A stretch of DNA of 64,000 bases from Macrocystis pyrifera (GCA_031763025.1 JASSKH010000006.1:5329691-5393690); one strand, 5' to 3'. Counted from the stretch's first letter, positions 43,006 through 55,843 are shown. Translations and numbers: made by a program. Notes: generated by a model from the sequence alone, not told the origin.

Positions 43006-43064
43006 GGGTGGGGGCGGGGGGGGTGTATTCATTCTCATGCATGGCCGTAGTTGTTTGACCATAT
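43006..43064 (-). mobile_element. LINE-end remnant, type B, minus strand
   Basis: The minus strand reads GGTCAAACAACTACGGCCAT, GCATGAGAATGAATACACC, then a C-rich tail. It lies in the unit-2-only segment. Confidence 0.6.
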
Positions 43065-44399
43065 GCCCTCGCATCCTTTTATTGCCAGGGTGGAGCACGT
43101 CGGGGTTTCACCGACCAGGCAGATAATGCTTGCGCAAAGCACGAAGTGAAGTGAGGTGTTTTGTGGGCCGCATGAAGGGTGAGCTGCATCGTACTAATAA
43201 CCGCTATTGAGGCGGAGCTTTTGGAGATGGATGACACCGTCAAGTAATGTTTTTTTTTCCTGGTGTGGCTACTTCCAGAGAAGGCGATAGGTTGGCGATT
43301 TAACTGCCTCGTGGGTGACTTATCGTGTACACGATTCGTGATAGGATCTTCTGCCTTGTGCGGAGTCAAGGGATTCCCCGCATAAAAATGATCCACCTCG
43401 ACCGCCGGCTGTAGTGACCGCCAAAAAGCAAAACAACAAAAAACGGTACTCTGGTTGTCTAGCTCACGCAGTTGGTGGCGTGTTATAAAGCGTCGTCGCG
43501 AACAGACGCCAGAGGCGTTTTACGATAGAGATTCACCCTCAAAATTCTGAGGCTCCTATGTCTCCCCATGGTATACTGCGAAATTCAACGGGGGCAAACA
43601 TATGAATACGACTCATGCTACACGTATCTCGTACGTGTACGTACGCATTACGGCCAACAATGTAAAGCACAAGTTTCGTGCTCATCCTTCAACCGGCGCC
43701 CGGTGAGGACGCCGTGGTGGCTCAGAATGTTTTTTTCCCAAGTGTGAAACTTGTAAAACGCCTCGCCAGCCCACCTGTATACATATATATTTATACCAGG
43801 TGCTAAAGATGGGCGGGGGGGGCGGGGAGGAGGGAGGGATATTTGCATCAAAGTATATAGGTCAGAGCGGCACAGGCACACGCAAGACTGCCGCGGTTAC
43901 AGGCCCCAAAAAACGAAAGCCATTAAATATAGTCGGGAATGTTATCACCGTTCAAACGTTCATATCAGAGTCGGAACAGGGAAATATTGTCCCGGCCAGA
44001 GCGGCGTATTTCGTACGTATGGACATAAAACATGCTGCTGTGATCTAGTCCGCAAAAACACATGTAGGACAGCCGCGTCTGAGCTATAAACCTCAGGTGG
44101 CCACAACTAATGCACCAGCGCTACTTTCTACCTACTGCTGTAGGGAGATATATACCTTTTATTTGTGTTTTTTTTGTGTTTTCATACCTGAGACACTGCA
44201 CGAACGCATGTTTTCGTTTCTGTGGTCGGCCCTCTCGGGGACCGACAACTCCCCTGCCCAGGGCTAACGAACGAACATGCCCCAAGCTATACCAATCTGG
44301 CCAGGAACATAGTCACCGTTTGAGTATCGCATCAGACTCGCAACATGGTTTATATTCCCGATCAGAGTGGCACATGGGAGACCCATATTTTTAATGATT

Positions 44400-44620
44400 G
44401 CTCGCGGGTCATGACACGACCCGCGGCTCGGGTGAGGAAACGTTAACAATCTCACGGGTCGGGTCTGGATGAGTCGGGTGGGGTAATTGGTTTTCAAATC
44501 TCGCGGGTCGGGTCAGGCCGGGGCAAGAGCTTTCATAACTTTACTCGGTCGGGTCGGTCGGGTCGGGTCAAGAGGTGAAGAAAAACTGACTGGGTCGGGT
44601 CAGGTAATGACCCCAGAAAA
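44400..44620. repeat. GGGTC pentamer-rich repeats
   Basis: Clusters of CGGGTCGGGTC occur, each followed by a short spacer (TCTCACGGGTCGGGTC, TCTCGCGGGTCGGGTC). They are related to the arrays at 15,046 and 45,340. Confidence 0.8.
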
Positions 44621-45339
44621 ACGTGTCACGCGCGAGTCGGGCCAGCATTACTAGGGAGTTGTATTCTGCTAATCCGCGGGGCGGACCCGTGCCTCCGGCC
44701 CGCAGATCCGCCAATTGAAAAAAAATCGCTCTTTCTGCTCAAAGCCTTCTTTTCTCGTGTCAACACCAAAAAATGATGAGGCCTATATTTGTAGGCAAAT
44801 ATATAACACTTCCTGCTGGGGTACGTACAGGCTTCCACTTTTCCATCACTGCAATCTGCCTGTCTGCTGTGTACTGTTTGTCTCTAACATTCGCGGTTTT
44901 CGCTGATTGCGAGAGCTATTCGTACGCATCCGATTTCCACAAAATCGGCATCTGTAGAAGCGGGTGAGCTGGGGTTAGCGCGTGGGAGTTGTTTCGTGGC
45001 ACGCTATCCCGAATTGCTCGCAGTCGCTGGGCTGCTGTGATTGTAGTGGCGTGTTCCTGTGTGGCCTGATTTCGTTGAGTTTGTGTGGTTTGTTTCTCAT
45101 CGAGAGTACACGGCCTCTTTCACCTCTATACTGTTAATTGTAATCATTTGGTGCCAACTAAAACACCACCAAGTCTATACACGCATGTTGGCGTCCATCG
45201 ATACCCACTGCAGCCAGGCTGCATACTACGGAGAGGTGTAAACATGAAGATGCATTTGTTTTTGGACCGTCAACCCACGGGCTGGATCCGCGGGTGGAAC
45301 CCGTGGGTCGAGACAACTCGTCCCGCGGGTTGAGGTGAA

Positions 45340-45545
45340 CTCGACCAGCGACACGACCCGTATATCACGGGGCTATCGGAATCCTGCGGGTTGGGTCGGG
45401 TCGGGTCTGTAGGTTTTCGAATCTCACGGGTCGGATCGGGTCGGGTCACGAGGTTTCCAAAATCTTGTCGGTCGTCGGGTTGGGCCAGCAGACTCGACCC
45501 GACCCGGCCCGACCCGACCCTTGAGGTTTGACCCGACCCATGAGC
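45340..45545. repeat. GGGTC/GACCC inverted pentamer arrays (unit 2)
   Basis: Longer version of 15,046-15,152, with GGGTC units on the left and GACCC units on the right. Unit 1 lacks one spacer-plus-pentamer block. Confidence 0.8.
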
Positions 45546-45609
45546 TGCCCTGGCATCTTTGGGCACGTCACGGCCTGTTTTTCCTGATATTATTGTTTTA
45601 GTGTGGGGG

Positions 45610-45945
45610 GAGGCCAACCAAGCGGTCTTCTGACCTGTAGCATCTTTGTATACTAGTTGCCAAGTATACTAGTTAAAGTGCAGGGGTGCGTTCGGTCAAG
45701 CTGTCAAACCACGGTCTTCCGACCTGTACCATCTTCGTACACTAGATATACTAGCAAAAGTGTAGAGGTGCGGTTAATCAAGCGGTCAAGCCGCGATCTT
45801 CCGACCTGTCGCATCTGTGTGTACTAGTTTCAGTGTGGGGGATGGTCCGTCAAGCCGTCGAACCGCGGTGCTCTGACCTGTAGCATCTTTAGATAGTGGG
45901 TTTAGTGCAGACGTGCGGTCCGTCAAGCGGTCATACCGCGGCCTA
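45610..45945. repeat. Degenerate satellite, 72-89 bp period (unit 2)
   Basis: Same array as 15,225-15,575, with CAAACCACGGTCTTCCGACC-type cores. Confidence 0.8.
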
Positions 45946-46013
45946 TTAGTGTTAGTACGGCGGGGGCATAGCAATACATACTAATACATACTTAGTAATA
46001 CGTAGTTTTACCT

Positions 46014-46089
46014 AGTAATCAGAGCCCGCAAAGGGCCCAAACACCATGTGTCCCTTTATGTTTACGCACGATGTTTGGTTCCGATTGCT
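46014..46089. mobile_element. Small foldback element (unit 2 copy)
   Basis: Counterpart of 15,642-15,717, same inverted borders. Confidence 0.5.
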
Positions 46090-46350
46090 AATTTTCTTAG
46101 GGTTAGTGTACAGTAGGGGGGCCGTCAGTCAAGGGGCACAAACCCGCAGGTTTCCCATCAATAGCATACAGGGGGGAGGGCACGATTCCGGAGAGCTCGA
46201 TGTCACAGAAACGCTCATTCAGGCGACGCCAAATTGTTTGGGACAGACATGCTATTTACAAAACCTGTGCTACAGTAGTATAGTATTCATTGCTGTTTAA
46301 GAGAAATTCCAGATTAACGAAATACCTGGTAACTATCACAGAGGGCCACA

Positions 46351-46428
46351 GTAATCAGAACCCACGATGGACTCAAAACACCGCAGTGCCCCTCCATGTT
46401 TACACACCATAGTAGGTTCTGATTACTC
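46351..46428. mobile_element. Small foldback element with 13 bp inverted ends (unit 2 copy)
   Basis: Counterpart of 15,979-16,056. AGTAATCAGAACC and GGTTCTGATTACT are both intact. Confidence 0.55.
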
Positions 46429-46526
46429 TGTTCACACACCATAGTAGGTCCTGATTATTATGTTTACACACCATACTAGGTGCTGATTACTCTGTTTTAC
46501 ACACCATGGTAGGTTATGATCACTCT
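46398..46526. repeat. Four tandem 32 bp units (unit 2)
   Basis: Counterpart of 16,027-16,154. The last unit has one extra T. Confidence 0.85.
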
Positions 46527-46909
46527 GTAATTAAGCAATTGGGATGGCGCACCCCTCTCTCAAGTCGCGGCCTTCATTGTACCAGAATTTTCCAACCAAG
46601 CTAAGGGACAACAACAAAACACGTGTAAATCTGAGCGCGGGTGCGGATCGATGGTATATTCCCAAGCGAAAGCTCAAGACAGGACTACAAAGAAAAAGAA
46701 AACGTAAGCAGATGGCACCGCAACGTACACACGCACGCACGCGGAATGATTGTTCACCTCCACGCCCATGAACCCCGGGTGCGAGAGGATTTCTTTCAGG
46801 TCCTTGCGCCCCATGCCATCGTCTCTGAAGGCGCTGAACATGACGTATTTACCGCCCGGGGCAAGCACGCGTGCAGCTTCCCCCAGGAACTCCCTAGATA
46901 ACGGCAACG

Positions 46910-47160
46910 ACAGTTGAGGGGGAGGGGGGTGAATGGTGATCGGTCATGCTGGGAGGAACGGGGTTAGTGGTGGTCAGTCATCTGGCGGGGGTGGGAGAGG
47001 GTAACGAGGGTCGGTCATCCGGCTGAGAGGGGGTTCGTCATCCGCGGGGAGCGCGATGGTGTGGTTGGTGTCGGTCATCCGGGGTAGAGCGAGAGGGCTG
47101 TGGTGGTCGGTCATCGGGCGGGACAACGGGATAATGGTTGTTGGACACCCCAGCGGGGGG
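46910..47160. repeat. GGTCGGTCATC-type minisatellite (unit 2)
   Basis: Counterpart of 16,535-16,800. It ends in a G-rich block followed by a run of about 20 C near 47,178-47,196. Confidence 0.65.
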
Positions 47161-47209
47161 GAGGGGGGGGTCAACTTCCCCCCCCCCCCCCCCCCCTATA
47201 TTCTTCTTC

Positions 47210-47287
47210 TCGAAAGAGGTGCGTGGTCAATGGTCAAATGACAACTAGTAAAGCAAGCGGAAAATGAGTACGCCCCACCCCCGCCCC
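47210..47287 (+). mobile_element. Truncated LINE 3' end (unit 2)
   Basis: Counterpart of 16,843-16,922. Here CGAAAGAGGTGCGTGGTCAA is closer to the full-length terminus. Confidence 0.65.
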
Positions 47288-47694
47288 ATATCATATACCT
47301 CGTATCTACACAAAGGTTGGGTTGGTGTCCGTTGGCGACGACGCTGTATAGCACGCCTCTGACTGTGTGAGCTCGACAGCCAGGGTACCGGTTTATTTTG
47401 ATTCGGTCACTAACTACGGCTGGCGGTCGAGTTAGATCCTTTTTGCGCGGGAAGAACCTCAACTCCTCACAACGGGTATGATCGTGTCACGTAGTGTGGT
47501 ATATGGTAAAGCACCCACGACGCAGTTCCACAGTGAGCTCATTGCTGTCTCTGGAAGTGGCCACACCAGAAAATAAATCAAAGCAATAACGCTGTCATCT
47601 ATATGCAAGAAAACCCGTCTGAAAAGCCGTTCTTGGTAGAATGCAGCTCAACCTTTGTGCGACTCGCCCAACACCTCACGGCGCTTTGTGTATA

Positions 47695-47738
47695 TAGCCA
47701 TACGACTACGGCCATGCATGACAATGAGTATCCCCCCG
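47695..47738 (+). mobile_element. LINE-end remnant, type B (unit 2)
   Basis: Counterpart of 17,320-17,369. Confidence 0.55.
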
Positions 47739-47752
47739 CCGTTTTTGCTCCG

Positions 47753-47819
47753 CCTCGAAAGGGATACGTGGTCAATGGTCAAATGACTAAGGCAAGCACA
47801 ACATGAGTACGCCCCCCCC
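47753..47819 (+). mobile_element. Truncated LINE 3' end with poly(C), type A (unit 2)
   Basis: Counterpart of 17,382-17,453. The C tail is 8 here and 11 in unit 1. Confidence 0.75.
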
Positions 47820-48389
47820 TATTAGTAATTTTGCTTGCGTGCTCCCTTGCCGCCGTCAGTCCATGACCAAGTTTGCATTATTTTTCCCCGACACCCCCGC
47901 CAAAACCACCACCGCCAAAACCACCACCACTGCCACCGCCACCACAAGCACCACCACAACCCCCGTCACAGAAACGATGTATCCCGCAGCACAGACACAC
48001 GTGGACCCTCGTACCTGGCCGCCTCCGTCCGCCCCTGAGGCACCTGCGTGACGCTGTCAAAGATCTCCTTGTCCACCGAGAGTTCAAAGCTTCCGTCTGG
48101 AAACCCCGCGTCTCGTGCGTCCGAGCGAACGAACTCGCATTCCGGAAATCGCGACCAGAACAATCATTGTGGAAACGTACACGCCAGCGCGGGTACTTTC
48201 CTTACTATTTTGCGTAGGTTCGACAAAGTGGTTGACACCTCAGACTACGTATAGTAACTGCTCGTTACAATATACTTTCTGGTGACGTTTCCAAGAGGCC
48301 GGGGTTAGAATTAGGGTTGTTTAGCCTTTACAATTCACATGACAATAACTCGTCATTATGTACATGTTTTCGAGGAAATGTCTAGGCGG

Positions 48390-48407
48390 TAGGGTTAGGG
48401 TTAGGTT
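48390..48407 (+). repeat. Interstitial TTAGGG-like repeats (unit 2)
   Basis: TAGGGTTAGGGTTAGG, then a diverged GTTGAG. Shorter than in unit 1. Confidence 0.8.
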
Positions 48408-48564
48408 GAGAAACCAATGTCCAGCATATTGCATCCATCGTGTCTAACCTTGGCAGAGGTCTAAACAGCCCTCGAACGCAAACCAGAGCGGGGGGAAGGG
48501 GAAGAGAGTTGAGTGGGGAAGGGGGGGGGGGGGGGGGGGGCACGATCGTGGGGGAAAGGGGGAG

Positions 48565-48615
48565 AGGGGGGGGGGGAGTATACTCATTATCATGCATGGC
48601 CATAGTCGTATGACC
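48565..48615 (-). mobile_element. LINE-end remnant, type B, minus strand (unit 2)
   Basis: Counterpart of 18,193-18,245. Confidence 0.55.
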
Positions 48616-48849
48616 TTATGTTACCATAGACCGCATCCCTATAATGTTGGGAAGGGGGGATGGGGGGGAGGTTGGGCGAGGCGAGAGGAGGCGGGTGCAA
48701 GGGTGACGGTTGATGGGGGCATGAGGGGGGGGGAAAGCGATTGGGCGGGGTGGGTGGAGGGCGGGTGCAAGGGCGCCGGCTGAAGAGGTTGGTGTCAGAC
48801 GTTCACACCCCCACGGGGGCAATACACGTACAAACTGTGTGGCTTCTTG

Positions 48850-48880
48850 AATACTACCACTACCACTACCATTAATACAG

Positions 48881-48911
<31 letters not shown>

Positions 48912-48980
48912 ACTACTACTTCTACTACTACAACTACTACTGCTGCTACTACTACTACTTCTACTATTACTACTGCTACA
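48850..48980. repeat. CTA/CTG trinucleotide microsatellite (unit 2)
   Basis: Counterpart of 18,475-18,600, with two extra CTG triplets and an ACA interruption. Confidence 0.92.
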
Positions 48981-49617
48981 TATCATACTGCTGCTAGTCT
49001 ATACCACTAGGTGTGTGTCTGGCACTATCTTTAGAACGGGGTACACCCTCAGCAACACAAACTGTACACTCCAACAGCACCGCGGCTGCCACTTATACCC
49101 CCACTACGGCAGTAGCGATTCACAGCAAATACCGCTCGTCTGTAGGAGACCGCGGTTTGGCCCTTTGACTGACCACCCCCCCTACACTACACAAACGCTA
49201 GTACTGTATACCACGCATGAATGAAGGACTCGAAAAGTTTTTGATGGCCCCCGAAGAGATAGGCCTTGTACGGGCGTATCATCTTGTGCACTGTTAACAG
49301 CATATTTAATATTTCGGCTAACGGAGCCCCTGTTGCGCCCAGAGAGACCGGTTTCCCATTTGCTATAGACTACCAGTGTACGGGTATTAATACGAGTAGC
49401 ATTCATAAACCTTTCACAGCGCACCTCGCTGAAGTCCGTATTGACAAACGCGAAGCCGTGGTCTCTCTGAGAGACCGTGCCTAGCTTAGATGACCTGCAG
49501 CCAGGGTGGAAAATCCGAGGAGGCGGAGAATTTCTGCCTCCGCTGGGCCTTCCGTTGGTCCTTACCGATGACGGCGGACGGGACGGTCTCGCGTCGCAAC
49601 ACCTGCGCCAGGACCAC

Positions 49618-52600
49618 CGCGTGAGCGGGCGTTCAGTCATGCGCAGGAACGAGGAACGTCCATGGCGTTTTTAGACTACAGTGTCAAAAACAAACTACTC
49701 TATTACACGCCCCCCGGCGCGCTACGGTTTTCGCACGCGTGAAAAGACGTCCCGGGACTGTTACTGTGTGTGGCCGTGTCACCAGAGCGTATTATGAAAC
49801 AGGATTCCGACCTTTTCACCTCGCGGGGAGAAAAAAACGAGAAACACACAAGACGAATATACCTGGCGGGGATCGGACATTACGTTGGAGCTGAAATTTT
49901 CCAAGGTTACAAGGTCCCCGTTCGGAATGGGGTTGACTCGACCTCCCGGGTGTGTCGCAAGTTGAAAGAGGGGAACGCTACCAGGCGTTATTGTGCATGT
50001 GTATGGCGGGATAGGCTCGACGATGTGTGGTTGACGTACAAAATTGGGCGTGAAAACTTACTGCTGCTTCTGTAGTTTACATCTCCTCCTGGTAGTGAAC
50101 AATGCACACACACAAACACGAAAGCACCGTCGCTGCCACAAAGTCAAGAGCGTGGCTCGCTGGTGCTGTTGGATCACTGCTGTTCGACAGCTGTTAGACT
50201 GCTGCTGCTGTACTGCTGTTGTACTGCTGACTGTATCGCTGCTGCCGTTGTAGGAGTAGTGTATCCCGTGGCTGTGACTTGCTGTGTAATTCCGAGAAAG
50301 TGTGGTTTAATAAGGTCTGCCCCCGCAAATACACCATTCTTTGAGACCACTGGTATGCGTCCGTTTCGATTTCCAGGCAAGGCAGGATTCATGGCATACA
50401 CACGCACACACGCAGAAGCGCGGTCCGTCCCCACTTCGTGTGGGACTGCTGTTGTACTGTGGCTGCCGCAATATACAAATGAGAGCCAGAAGGACAGTGG
50501 AGATGCAGCGGCAGAGTATTTTTTTTTTATTTATTTATTTGAGGGGTTCGCATAGTCCTGGCGGGTTCTGGCTCGGGGAAAACACATCCTGTAGTTGCTT
50601 GCTAGTTTTCATGACTTTGACCCCCCCCAACGCGCCACGGCCGGGGCCCCAAACTTGGGCCGTGTGTACACGCGGTCCTCCTGCGTGCCTCGCGGCCGAG
50701 AGTGCGAGAGACGACTCCCAACCGGAAAAGAAAAATACCGATGTGCGAAAAGAACCCTGTTAATATATAGAACTACTTACAGATATCTCACTCTCTGAGC
50801 GTGCTCGGTTGATATATCCCTGGCCTCTCAGAGCTCACACTCGGACAACGCCTCTTTCGAATGCTTGGCAGACCTTTGCAGCGGTTCCTTGTGTTCCCCA
50901 TTTGTTTTGCACTTTTATTTTTATTTTTATTTTTCTTGTTTTGTTGCGTGTGCGTGTGTGTACTCCGAGCACGGCACCGCGGGCGAGCCCAGCGACGTCG
51001 TGGGTGTCAGCGGGTGCTGGCGGGTAGAGGGGAGATCGCAAGGAGTGCGATCGATGTTTTCGTGTCTAGGCGTCGCGTGTACCTCGAGACACGAGGGCAG
51101 CATGAATGGGCTCTGTCTGGCCTCCATTTGTGGAATTGGATACAGTATCTACGAGTAAAATAAGGGTCGTTCGGGATAGCAAACTAAGATTCAACCGGTG
51201 CATATTTTGGCGACCAGGCTGAAGTTCAGAGAGGGGGGTACGTGGTCTGAGCACCAATATCGTCGAGCTGGCGAACGAAGGCCACGGTGAGCACCGGACT
51301 TAACTCGAGGCGGGCGACGAGACTCACTGTGGCAGAGAGAGAGGAAAGTTTTACCCGGACCGAATCGGTGGTGAGGTGGTCGCGAGAGGTGCGGGCGGCG
51401 TACAAGGCTGAGAGAGAAGCTCTGCTGTTCGAGCTTTTTATTCTGAGCGGTGCAAGGTGTTCCAATAAGGCAGAAAAGTTTTACATGAGAGGGGACAGAG
51501 TTTTTTTTTTCTTTCTTCCGATATTTGGGTTTCATGTTGATTGCTTTTGCGGTTGCTGCCGTGCCGGGCTGTGATTTTCCAAAACCTTACCCGGAATACA
51601 CATATGCTATGTACAGAAAGTAACAATGGACAGCAAGGTTGGGCGATTCGAGGACTCGACAGACTCGCGGCGCAAGCAACAAGTACGGTACGTACTGAGG
51701 TACCAGTAGTAGGTAACAACCAGCTGGTAGCAACCAGCAACCAAGCTCGTAGAAGACACACCTCACGCACGACAACATCCGGCGGCAGGTACCTCTTCAT
51801 GTCACCTACGTCCCCGGACAGGCCCCGTTGACGCCGCCCATGTCGTCGTTGGTTCGGTAGGGGCGGTGTTGCAGCACCATTGCTGCAGCAGTCAGCAGTG
51901 CAGCAGCGCAGCAGTGAGCAGAGAGAGAAGTGTGTCGATCAGTACGCATGGTATATACGAAAAACGACAAGCATCGATCATACATGCCTGGTACAGCACA
52001 CGGGGTAACGGGAAAGGTGCCGCTACTCACTACTGATGTATGGTACTCTTTCTTGCGGTGCATAGTCGTAGTCACGGGTAAACTGCTGTTGCTGTTGTTG
52101 CTGTTGCTGTTGTCGGCAGGCCTCCGACACTTCGTATAGCCCACGAGACACTACCAGCAGGATGGCATAATAAATATGATACGATATTTTGAATAATACT
52201 GCTGTAACATGTTGCTGATGCGTACCATTCATAGCACGAAACTGTAAGGACATTTGAATATTCATATGGATGGTGAATTGTTTCCTATATGTCCGTCCAA
52301 AGAAGTATACACGGCCAAACCAAGCCGTGTGCATGTGTGCACCCACGCAACAAAATAGTATATGTCTCACCGATTGACAGAGAGAAAGGCTAATGCATCA
52401 ACAAGGGGTAACATCCGTATAGTACCGTTCCCGAAAAATCGGAGGCGGTACAATTCAGTGCGGAAACTCGCGCTTTTTATCGTTTGTTCTTGAAGGTATG
52501 GGACGGTAATTTAAGCCCTTTGCGCTTCGGGTGTACCAGTATCATGTTTTAAGTCTTGGCGCTTTTTTGGTGCCACAATGTAGATGGTTATTACACGCAT

Positions 52601-55404
52601 TATTGAAACCTTGGCTGTTTGGGTTCGTTCACGGTTACACCGCGCTTGTTGCCTAGTACGTTTTTGTATGGTCAACTGAACCGTGATGGACGTAGAAATC
52701 TGGTATACAACACCCGGCCACGTGTACCCATATAGCCAAACCACCCGACCGATTTAATGCGTACCCGGTATACCGGTACCAGAATACCACAGGTGTTTAC
52801 CGCGCTTTGAAACAAACTACCTGCTGCTACCGGCAAATAGATCGATGGCGGTTTCATTGTTACCCGCCTGCATTCTTGGAGTGTGTACACCACAAAGATC
52901 ACGATCAATTATTATTCCTGTCTACAACGAAGTGCTGACCAGGTGTGTACGTACGATAGATAGTACCACTGGAACATAACATAAAGTAGATCCTACCGGT
53001 ATACCAGGTTGTTGCTACCAGGTATGCGCTAGGTACACACATATTTTACGAATACCGGTATTATGCCACAGGTACACTACTCCAGTAGCACCAATACCCA
53101 TGCTAGCCGTACGTAGTTGTATTGGAATGTTGCGCAAGAAGAGGTGTGCCATACGAGCGCCGGGGTCATCACGTGTGTACTATTAATAGGTCTTTGTGTG
53201 TGTATATATGTGCATGTCTTTTTGCGCGACCAAGGTATGTATAAGCCATGCCGCACCGCACAGGACAAGCACTGCTACTACTACTACATACAGCAACTGT
53301 TCATCTACTTGTTGTCTGTACCTCTTACCATGTCGCAATCTATTGCATGTGGCATGCCGTCTTGCGCCCGGTTGTACGTCCCATGCGGGTTGCCATGACC
53401 TACAAGAAACAGTATCAATATAGTACCCTCCATGTCTTGACTACTCGACCGGTGGGTGTGCAATCGTGCATGCCATACGGCACGTCGCACATGGTGAATC
53501 ATGGGTCCTCGTCACGATCACTCGACCCGTGGGTGTTCCATTTCGTCCACCCTGCGGGGTGAACCGCGGCGTACTCTGTGAGTTTGCCCATGGGGCGTCC
53601 CATGGGCGGTGTCCATGTGTTGGTGAGACGTTGCTTGGCCCATGGTAAGCGCCATGCCCGGTGCTTCCAACTACACTACAGTAGTAGTAGCAGTAGTATT
53701 AATTTTTTTAATTTTATAAATTTTGAAATAGGTCAGCTGTGAGTTCGACTGATTTAATAGTTGATACTCAACTTCGCAAGCTGCGTAATACGTGCTACAG
53801 TAGTACTGCTGTGTAGTAATAATACGAGTACTACCACTGCTACCGGTTGTATACACTGTTATTATTATTGTAGTTTCACATACTAGACAGGTCCCATCCG
53901 GCCAAAACAGCACGATCTATGATACAACCACATACATACAGTGTGACAGTCCTGTCACCACTTTGTGACAGTCCTGTGGGGAGATGATAAAAGCCGGCTC
54001 GATCTCATTGGTCGACATTTCTCTCCCCGGCCTAACCCAGATTCCCCTTCCAGGGAAAAGACGGTGTAATAGCCGTCAAACGTGGTTCAACGGCTTATCC
54101 AGTAAATCCCAAAGCGCCACGGTTTAAATATGATGCGACCAAAGCGCCAAGGCTTAATTATGGTGGATTGAACCGTGCCGAGTCGAGCGATTGCGCTGTT
54201 CCACTCCCCCCCTCGATCACATATTCCTCGGACCCCATTTCCTGGTGTGCCTTGTTTTTCTTCCTCGCTTCACAGCAAAACTTTCCACCTCGAACACCGC
54301 GCTCCTTTTCACCCTGCCGCAAGACTGGACAACCTGCTCACACTACCCACCGGCAGCACCGACGTTCGCTACTACTGCTACTCGTACTACAGCACGTACT
54401 ACAGGCACTACAGCAGTATAACCCCGTCAGGAGCCAGGTAACGTCTATATCCTGCGGTACGTAGCGATATGAAAAAAAATGTGTACTTCCTCAACGACTC
54501 CGTATCAGTTGTGTCTTACAGAAGCATCGCTGCAGGAGTGAGTAGGATCGCGCACCGCCCGTGCGCACGACGCACTGTAATATACGGCAGCCGCCCCTTG
54601 CAGCACTTTGCAGCTGGGACAGGTGCGGGCACCAGATTTATCGATCACAAGCAGGAAGTAGTAGTATTGCGATACGACCTAGCGTAATCGTTATGAGGGT
54701 CTGTGGTGTTGTTCGCCGTGCTTCCCCTCCGTAGTATTGATAGTAGTACTGTTGTAGTATGGTAGCATATGCTGCTGGGTATGAGGTCTGTGTTGCCGTC
54801 GTGTTTTCCCTCTGTAGTATACTCGAAGTACAACATTAGTTCTGTTGTGTACCCTCTGCATCCATTTACTCCGGAGTAATACGATACCTCGTATACAATA
54901 CACTACTGTACCTGCCTGTGGCATCACTCTCCACCTAATTTTAAGGACCTTTTCAATTGAATATTAATATACAATCGATCATTATAGTTTGGGACACATT
55001 TGTAATAACAGGCAGAATACAAGTGCTACGACCGACCTTATTAATATGATAGAGTACATGGGGTGCCTCTCTGCTCCTCTTTCTCTGTGTGTTGCAGGAA
55101 TGCTCTTGCCAACCGACCATCGAAATCACACCGACACTACGACGAACAACAAAAAGTCTTTCAAACGCATTCGTCACTGCTACATACAGCAGTACTCCTC
55201 CCTCGCCTCCTTGTCATTCCTGCTACGTACGTATTTACTTCTTTCTGTGTGTACATTCACACGATACGATACCACAGGTTTATTACGAGCACGATCGCCA
55301 TCATCATAATCCTAAAGGACGACACAAGCACACCTCTACGAACTGCAGTGAGTGGCCGGTGAAGTTCGAAGGACGGAAATATAAAGATCGAAGAGAAATA
55401 TATC
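49618..55404. other. Non-coding, no gene recognised
   Basis: Counterpart of 19,243-24,234 plus the private block at 52,200-52,966. Same microsatellites, no supported genes. Confidence 0.5.
52200..52966. other. Segment present in unit 2 only (767 bp)
   Basis: Inserted between sequences that are adjacent in unit 1 at 21,830/21,831. TAATAC at the left (52,194-52,199) and TAGTAC at the right end (52,961-52,966) could be a diverged 6 bp target duplication. No inverted ends, open frame or poly tail was recognised, so the nature of the segment is unknown. Confidence 0.65.
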
Positions 55405-55596
55405 ATGTGCGAGTACGACCTCCCCCTCGGAAGCGACTGGGCCTACAACATCACCAAGTCCGAGTCGCCCAGCAACAACAACAACAAAAACAGCAGCACC
55501 AACATTGACAACAACAACATGGCCAACATCAGCAGCAACACCAAGGCCAACATCAGCAGCAACACCAAGGCAAACGACAAGGTGAGAGAGATTTAA
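55405..55596 (+). CDS. Short Asn-rich open frame, second copy
   Basis: 63 residues: MCEYDLPLGSDWAYNITKSE, an Asn-rich core and two ANISSNTK repeats, ending KANDKVREI. It differs from 24,235 by repeat number and one early substitution (V to E). Coding status is uncertain. Confidence 0.25.
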   Translation: MCEYDLPLGSDWAYNITKSESPSNNNNKNSSTNIDNNNMANISSNTKANISSNTKANDKVREI

Positions 55597-55843
55597 AAGA
55601 GACCGTAAATTGACGACAGATACCCAGCGGCAGATCCGCGTCGTTCGTTCTGCGCATTCTTTTTTTTCTTTGGCAATCATATTCAGCCGCCGGTGGTTAT
55701 CACCCTTCGTACAGTCGAAAACCTTCTTGTTCTTCGGTAAGTTTCCTGTTTTCTTCCTGATTTTCTTGCAATCTTTCCTGATATTTTGCGCACCCCGGAA
55801 AAAAAATGTGAATCGTCATTTGTTTTTCGTTCGCTAGACAGCA

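Larger units (their letters stand above)
42414..45066. other. Segment present in unit 2 only (about 2.65 kb)
   Basis: Unit 1 goes from CCTTGTC to TGATTTCG at 14,731-14,740 without this block. Contents: degenerate GGTGACCAAGGTC-type repeats (42,550-42,790), a very G-rich purine tract (42,790-42,955), a type B LINE remnant (43,006), an ATATAT and microsatellite-rich middle, GGGTC repeats (44,400-44,620), and repeated motifs like CCCGGCCAGAGYGGCG shared with 42,105. There are no clear terminal repeats or target duplications and no supported gene. Confidence 0.75.
46758..49617 (-). pseudogene. METTL13/EEF1A-KMT-type methyltransferase, second copy, decayed
   Basis: Exon a about 49,617-49,425, exon b 48,155-48,044, exon c 46,893-46,758, with the same GT and AG borders as unit 1. 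Exon c and its flanks are base-for-base identical to unit 1. Exon b differs at four bases, all changing amino acids (DAEFPDRS to DAGFPDGS, VDKG to VDKE, EREF to ECEF). Exon a has AA to TV and a 5 bp deletion (AGACG lost near 49,594) that shifts the frame ahead of the GCRSSKLG block. The motif I Gly to Arg change is shared with unit 1. This argues against a functional enzyme from this copy. Confidence 0.6.
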
